Positions 57,173-62,944 of a stretch of DNA of 62,944 bases are shown here, in pieces. Every line of letters starts with the position of its first letter. The stretch's first letter is position 1. Both the position numbers and the translations under genes were made by a program. Below the pieces are notes generated by a model. The model did not search any database and was not told the DNA's origin. It saw only the letters and a list, made by a program, of their open reading frames with translations. This DNA comes from Vreelandella songnenensis (GTDB lineage: Bacteria > Pseudomonadota > Gammaproteobacteria > Pseudomonadales > Halomonadaceae): positions 1 through 62,944 of the forward strand of contig NZ_PVTK01000013.1 of assembly GCF_003002925.1 (NCBI RefSeq). The letters run 5' to 3'.

Positions 57173-58315
57173 CTAGCGACTCCCCTCTTCGGGCTGCTCA
57201 GCCTGATCCTCGTTTTTGCGTTTCCACGGCGCACGCCCGGCATCCTGCCGGCTGAGATAACGCCCCGTACGATGCTTCCCTGGGCCGAGAAAGTGCGCAA
57301 TCCAACGCGTTTGCGGATGGCTGTCGAGTGCAATCTTGAGCGTCATGGTCAGCACTACTGACAACAGCATTCCCGCTGCGCCAAAAATCCATCCCCAGAC
57401 CACCAGCGATAAAAACGCCACGAAGGTGGAAAGCCCCAGCGCTTGCCCCATCACACGCGGCTCGATCAGATTACCCAGCACGAAGTTGATGACCAGGTAT
57501 GCCGAGGCCAGCAGTAGCGCCTGGAGCACGCCGCCATCCTGCGCGACCAACAGCAGCAGCACCGGCGGAATGGCAGCCAGCGCCGAGCCGATATTGGGAA
57601 TGAAGTTGAGACCAAACGCCAGTACGCCCCATAGCAGCGGGAAATCAACGCCCACCATCAAACATGAAAACCAGACCAGCACCCCGGTTGCGAGGCTAAT
57701 CACGGTCTTGACCGCCAGATAGCGCTTGAGCGTCAGGCTGAACTCGCTGAAACGTTTCAGGCTAGGCGCCGGATTCTCTAGCGCCCTGGAAACCTTCTGG
57801 CGAAAATTCAGCGTTTCAAACAGCATGAAAATGACCAGCAGTGCGACGATGCCGCTCTGCATGACCATGTTACCGATCTCGCTCAACAGCGTGGCAACCC
57901 AGGAGCCCTCTTCATCCATGGCGAACGCTTCACTGAGCTGATCCGGGTTAACCGCAAACCCGTGTGAGGCAAGCGTATTCAATAAATCCCAGTAGTGTTC
58001 GTAAAGCCGCGCTTCGATATCGGGCAGTGCCGCGACAAAGGTGCTGAAACTGTTGACGACCAGCACACCTATCAGCGACAGAAAAGCCAGCAGAATAACC
58101 AGCGTTAAAAGTGCAGAGGTGCGCATGCTCAACCCGCAGCGATGCAGCCACTGCACCGGAGACGTGCATACCACGGCGATAAATACGGCCAGCAGCAGGG
58201 GCACAAGTAAATCAGCCCCCATTTTCATTCCCGCGATGATGACCACCAGGGCAGCCAGTGCCAGAGTGGAATTCAGGGGAAGACTTCGATAACCATCATC
58301 CGACAACTTTGCCAT
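57173..58315 (-). CDS. AI-2E family transporter (PerM-like permease)
   Basis: A 380-residue inner-membrane protein of the AI-2E/PerM superfamily: paired N-terminal helices, a large soluble middle region, and a C-terminal bundle with the family signature FIPNIGSALAAIPPVLL. Members export autoinducer-2 or act as Na+/H+ antiporters; the substrate here is unknown. The tail is hydrophilic (EDQAEQPEEGSR). Single gene, convergent with trxA. Confidence 0.9.
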   Translation of the reverse strand: MAKLSDDGYRSLPLNSTLALAALVVIIAGMKMGADLLVPLLLAVFIAVVCTSPVQWLHRCGLSMRTSALLTLVILLAFLSLIGVLVVNSFSTFVAALPDIEARLYEHYWDLLNTLASHGFAVNPDQLSEAFAMDEEGSWVATLLSEIGNMVMQSGIVALLVIFMLFETLNFRQKVSRALENPAPSLKRFSEFSLTLKRYLAVKTVISLATGVLVWFSCLMVGVDFPLLWGVLAFGLNFIPNIGSALAAIPPVLLLLVAQDGGVLQALLLASAYLVINFVLGNLIEPRVMGQALGLSTFVAFLSLVVWGWIFGAAGMLLSVVLTMTLKIALDSHPQTRWIAHFLGPGKHRTGRYLSRQDAGRAPWKRKNEDQAEQPEEGSR

Positions 58316-58501
58316 AGCCCTACCCTTCGCCAGTTATCCGTACATAATGGCTGCAATATGTGCATTGCACAAACCGTGCAAGCAATAAGCAACTGTTTTG
58401 CGTCGGCTCTTGTGTAATGAACTTTCCTTTACACCGCTATTCCAAGCAACGTCTACACTAGTTGACGCACGTACCTACCTAATTCATCAAGGAAATCATT
58501 C

Positions 58502-60554
<2,053 letters not shown>

Positions 60555-60750
60555 TTATTCCTTGGCCAGAATTCAGTTAAACACGGCGCCCGGCGCCAGT
60601 ATCAAAGGCGTCTATTGTAGGCAAAAGCGCCGCAAGGGGCTATGGGGGTCGTGCCAAGGGCTTCTGCGCTGGCCCGCCAAAAGGTGATAAAGTGCCTGCC
60701 GAATTGTAAACCAGCGTTTCTTATCGATTAATCAGCATGACAAGGAGGAT

Positions 60751-62007
60751 ATGCCCGTGAGCACATCACAAGGCGCATTCGGATGGTGGCGGCGCATCGC
60801 CCTATGGAAAAAGATTCTTGCAGGTCTGGCACTCGGCATACTGGCCGGAGCATTGCTGGGTGAAAACGCCAGCGTGTTCAAGCCGCTGGGGGATATCTTC
60901 ATCAATGCGATCATGATGCTGATCGTACCGCTGGTGTTTTCCACCCTGGTGGTGGGCATCACTTCCATGCGCGACCCGCAGAAAATGGGCCGCATTGGCG
61001 CGCGCACCATTGCCCTTTATCTACTGACCACCGCGTTTGCGATCAGTATCGGCCTGCTGCTCTCGACACTACTGCAACCGGGTGCCGGTGTAGATATCAG
61101 CTTTGACGGCAGTGTCGATGCCAGCGAAGCTCCCACGCTTGCCTCCATTTTGATTGATCTGGTGCCGCGCAATCCGATTGATGCGCTTGCCAATGGCAAT
61201 ATCCTGCAGATCATCGTGTTCGCGATTGGCCTGGGTATTTCGCTCACCCTGGTAGGTGAAAAGGGCGAGCCGCTGGTTATCCTTTTCGACAGCTTTGCCG
61301 AGGCGATGTACAAGCTCACGGGCATCGTCATGGCATTTGCCCCCTTTGGGGTGTTCGGGCTGATCGCGCATGTGTCCGGCCAGTACGGCCTCGAGATTCT
61401 GCTGCCGCTGGCCAAGCTGATTGGCGTGGTGTATCTGGCCTCGGCGCTTCACGTACTGGTGGTGTACTCAGGCTTTATCAGCCTGCTTGGCCGTCTCAAC
61501 CCGGTGCGCTATCTCCAGGGCAGCCTGGATGCCATGATGATCGCTTTCTCCTCGGCCTCCTCGGCAGGCTCGCTGCCGGTATCCATCCGCTGTGCGCAGC
61601 AGAACCTGGGCGTCTCGGAAGGGGTTTCAGGCTTCGTGCTGCCGGTGGGCGCCACGATCAACATGGATGGCACGGCGCTTTATCAGGGGGTAGTGGTCCT
61701 GTTTATTGCCCAGATGCTGGGCATTGAGCTTACGCTGGTAGATTACGGCATGATCGTGGTCACCGGCACGCTCGCCTCCATTGGTACTGCCGGCGTGCCC
61801 GGTGCCGGGCTGATCATGCTCTCCATCGTCATGGCGCAGATTGGTCTACCGCTTGAAGCCATTGCCGTGGTTGCCGGCATCGACCGGATTCTGGACATGG
61901 CGCGTACCAGCGTCAACGTGGCCGGCGATATCATGGTCACCACGCTGGTGGGCAAGAGTGAAGGTGAATTGAACCTGGATATCTATAACGCCGATAATAA
62001 AGCCTGA
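60751..62007 (+). CDS. Dicarboxylate/amino acid:cation symporter (DAACS family)
   Basis: A 418-residue sodium- or proton-coupled transporter related to GltP/GltT. Features are the re-entrant serine-rich loop FSSASSAGSLPVSI (HP1), the NMDGTALYQG motif of TM7, the HP2 loop GTAGVPGAGLIM and the TM8 motif GIDRILDMARTSVNVAGD, which binds substrate. Likely imports glutamate, aspartate or C4-dicarboxylates. Strong AAGGAGG site; the short region from 60552 shows no certain promoter. Confidence 0.94.
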   Translation: MPVSTSQGAFGWWRRIALWKKILAGLALGILAGALLGENASVFKPLGDIFINAIMMLIVPLVFSTLVVGITSMRDPQKMGRIGARTIALYLLTTAFAISIGLLLSTLLQPGAGVDISFDGSVDASEAPTLASILIDLVPRNPIDALANGNILQIIVFAIGLGISLTLVGEKGEPLVILFDSFAEAMYKLTGIVMAFAPFGVFGLIAHVSGQYGLEILLPLAKLIGVVYLASALHVLVVYSGFISLLGRLNPVRYLQGSLDAMMIAFSSASSAGSLPVSIRCAQQNLGVSEGVSGFVLPVGATINMDGTALYQGVVVLFIAQMLGIELTLVDYGMIVVTGTLASIGTAGVPGAGLIMLSIVMAQIGLPLEAIAVVAGIDRILDMARTSVNVAGDIMVTTLVGKSEGELNLDIYNADNKA

Positions 62008-62076
62008 CGCCCAGAGCAACACTGCCCCGCGGTCAACCCTGCCCGGGGCATGGCAATAACCATAAAGGAGCCTCTT

Positions 62077-62658
62077 ATGGCCAAACGCCTAGAGCAGGTA
62101 ATCAGCGCCCTGGACCGGCTACATGCCGAAGACCCGCGTAGCGTCGATAAGGACGGTAAGGCGATAGCCGCCGAGCTTCTATACGCACAGCGCATGAGCG
62201 CCTGGCTTGCAACGCTTGCGGAAAACCCCAGCGAGTGTCTGCAGATTGCCGTGCGTGCCCAGCATCTACAGCGCTGGCAGGTGCCCCGCGAAGACTACCC
62301 TGAAGGCCGCGTGGGCTACCTGACCTGGCGGCGCGACCAGGGCATTCGCGCTGGCGATACCGCCGCCAAGCTTATGAACGATGTGGGTTATTCAAGTGAC
62401 GATACCCAGCGGGTAGCCACCCTGGTCAACAAGAAGGGACTGGGCCGCGACGCGGATGTTCAAGCACTGGAAGACTGCGCCTGCCTGGTGTTCCTGGAAA
62501 ACTACTTCGCCGATTTCTCACGCAAGGTCGAGCATGACCACATGTTGCGTATCATTCAGAAAACCTGGCGCAAGATGTCGCCCCAGGCTCACGAGCAGGC
62601 GCTTGCCCTGCCCATGTCGCCGGCCTCCGCGGCGCTGGTCAAAGAAGCACTCAGCTAG
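62077..62658 (+). CDS. DUF4202 domain protein
   Basis: A 193-residue cytoplasmic, all-helical protein of the DUF4202 family: conserved CLQIAVRAQHLQRWQVPREDYPEG with several His/Arg, and CLVFLENYFADFS followed by KTWRKMSPQA. The fold resembles HD-type helical proteins, but function is unknown. AAAGGAG upstream of the ATG at 62077. It is 84 bp before a YdiJ-type oxidoreductase on the same strand and 69 bp after the symporter, so an operon is possible. Confidence 0.85.
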   Translation: MAKRLEQVISALDRLHAEDPRSVDKDGKAIAAELLYAQRMSAWLATLAENPSECLQIAVRAQHLQRWQVPREDYPEGRVGYLTWRRDQGIRAGDTAAKLMNDVGYSSDDTQRVATLVNKKGLGRDADVQALEDCACLVFLENYFADFSRKVEHDHMLRIIQKTWRKMSPQAHEQALALPMSPASAALVKEALS

Positions 62659-62741
62659 CCTGTGCTGCTGAGTGCAGCCACGCAGGCACTGAGGTAAAGT
62701 AACGCTCTCTCTTTTTCATGCCCCGGCAATGACGAACAACT

Positions 62742-62944
62742 ATGATTGCATCCCTGGACTCGCGCAGCGCCCCGTTTGAACGTCTGGGCACCCACTATCT
62801 ACGTTTTCTGGAAGCCCTTAAAACACGCGGCTTCGAAGGCGAGATCGCCCCGGATTACGCCCAGCGCACGGTGCTCTCCACCGATAACTCGATCTACCAG
62901 CGCCTGCCCCAGGCGGCGGTGTTTCCCCGCCACGCCGAGGATCT
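62742..62944 (+). CDS. ydiJ: YdiJ-type FAD/Fe-S oxidoreductase, D-2-hydroxyglutarate dehydrogenase (partial)
   Basis: Only the first 67 codons are in the window; the gene runs off the right edge. The reading starts MIASLDSRSAPFERLG and continues with GFEGEIAPDYAQR and LSTDNSIYQRLPQAAVFPR, which closely matches the N-terminus of E. coli YdiJ-family proteins (about 1000 residues: FAD-binding oxidase domain plus Fe-S domain). These oxidise D-2-hydroxyglutarate, for example from SerA-linked serine synthesis. Family assignment is from this short stretch only. Confidence 0.8.
   Translation, partial: MIASLDSRSAPFERLGTHYLRFLEALKTRGFEGEIAPDYAQRTVLSTDNSIYQRLPQAAVFPRHAED

Overview
The window is about 63 kb of ordinary, GC-rich gammaproteobacterial chromosome. 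Gene content and local order resemble Halomonadaceae and Pseudomonas: tal-rssC-rssB-mlaA, rnd-ycgL-acpH-ycgN, dnaX-ybaB-recR, gacA-uvrC-pgsA followed by Gly-Cys-Leu tRNAs, sdhE-ygfX beside nadB, ihfB-lapA-lapB, prpR-prpB-prpC-acnD-prpF, and cysH beside cysB. The best guess is a Halomonas-like organism; this rests on family resemblance and no database search was possible. I see no prophage, insertion sequence, integron or CRISPR array.

Layout. The left edge (1-130, minus strand) is an rRNA operon leader: a strong promoter, then boxB, boxA and boxC signals pointing off the window, so a 16S gene should lie just outside. Next comes a lipid and short-chain acyl-CoA block (355-6911): an acyl-CoA dehydrogenase, an acyl-CoA synthetase/SDR pair, a TetR regulator and a divergent thiolase. 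The phosphate uptake genes pstSCAB (6972-11665, minus) follow, with a Pho box. Then come an MFS exporter, a chemoreceptor, transaldolase, the RssB/RssC phosphatase/STAS pair, mlaA, a FabH-like synthase, hrpA and fadD (11839-25456). Positions 25657-34937 hold housekeeping genes: yafJ, an unknown membrane protein, oligopeptidase B, a new small ORF, ycgN, acpH, ycgL, rnd, recR, ybaB and dnaX. Positions 35077-45740 hold grxD, argF, tRNA-Ala, gacA-uvrC-pgsA, three tRNAs, nadB, ygfX/sdhE, ihfB, lapAB and pyrF. Positions 45956-62944 hold a ComEA-like protein, the 2-methylcitrate (propionate) operon with its GntR regulator, pabB, cysH, cysB, trxA, a PerM-type permease, a SIMPL protein, serS, a dicarboxylate/amino-acid symporter, a DUF4202 protein and the start of a YdiJ-type D-2-hydroxyglutarate dehydrogenase.

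How the parts work together. Two distant beta-oxidation genes (the acyl-CoA dehydrogenase at 355 and fadD at 23774) have PsrA-like inverted repeats in front of them, which suggests one fatty-acid-responsive TetR repressor encoded outside the window. A different palindrome precedes the acyl-CoA synthetase/SDR pair next to the local TetR gene. Propionyl-CoA from such catabolism would feed the prp operon, whose GntR gene starts right against a perfect 18-bp palindrome. The gacA and rssB/rssC genes are both stationary-phase or lifestyle regulators.

Most of the window is well-known core genome. The least explained items are a 51-codon ORF with an internal Thr-Ile-Trp-Asp-Thr repeat (29216-29371), an RssB whose receiver lacks the phospho-acceptor Asp while its phosphatase motifs are intact, a degenerate tRNA-Gly 3' remnant, and a short CysH that lacks a stretch present in the E. 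coli enzyme.
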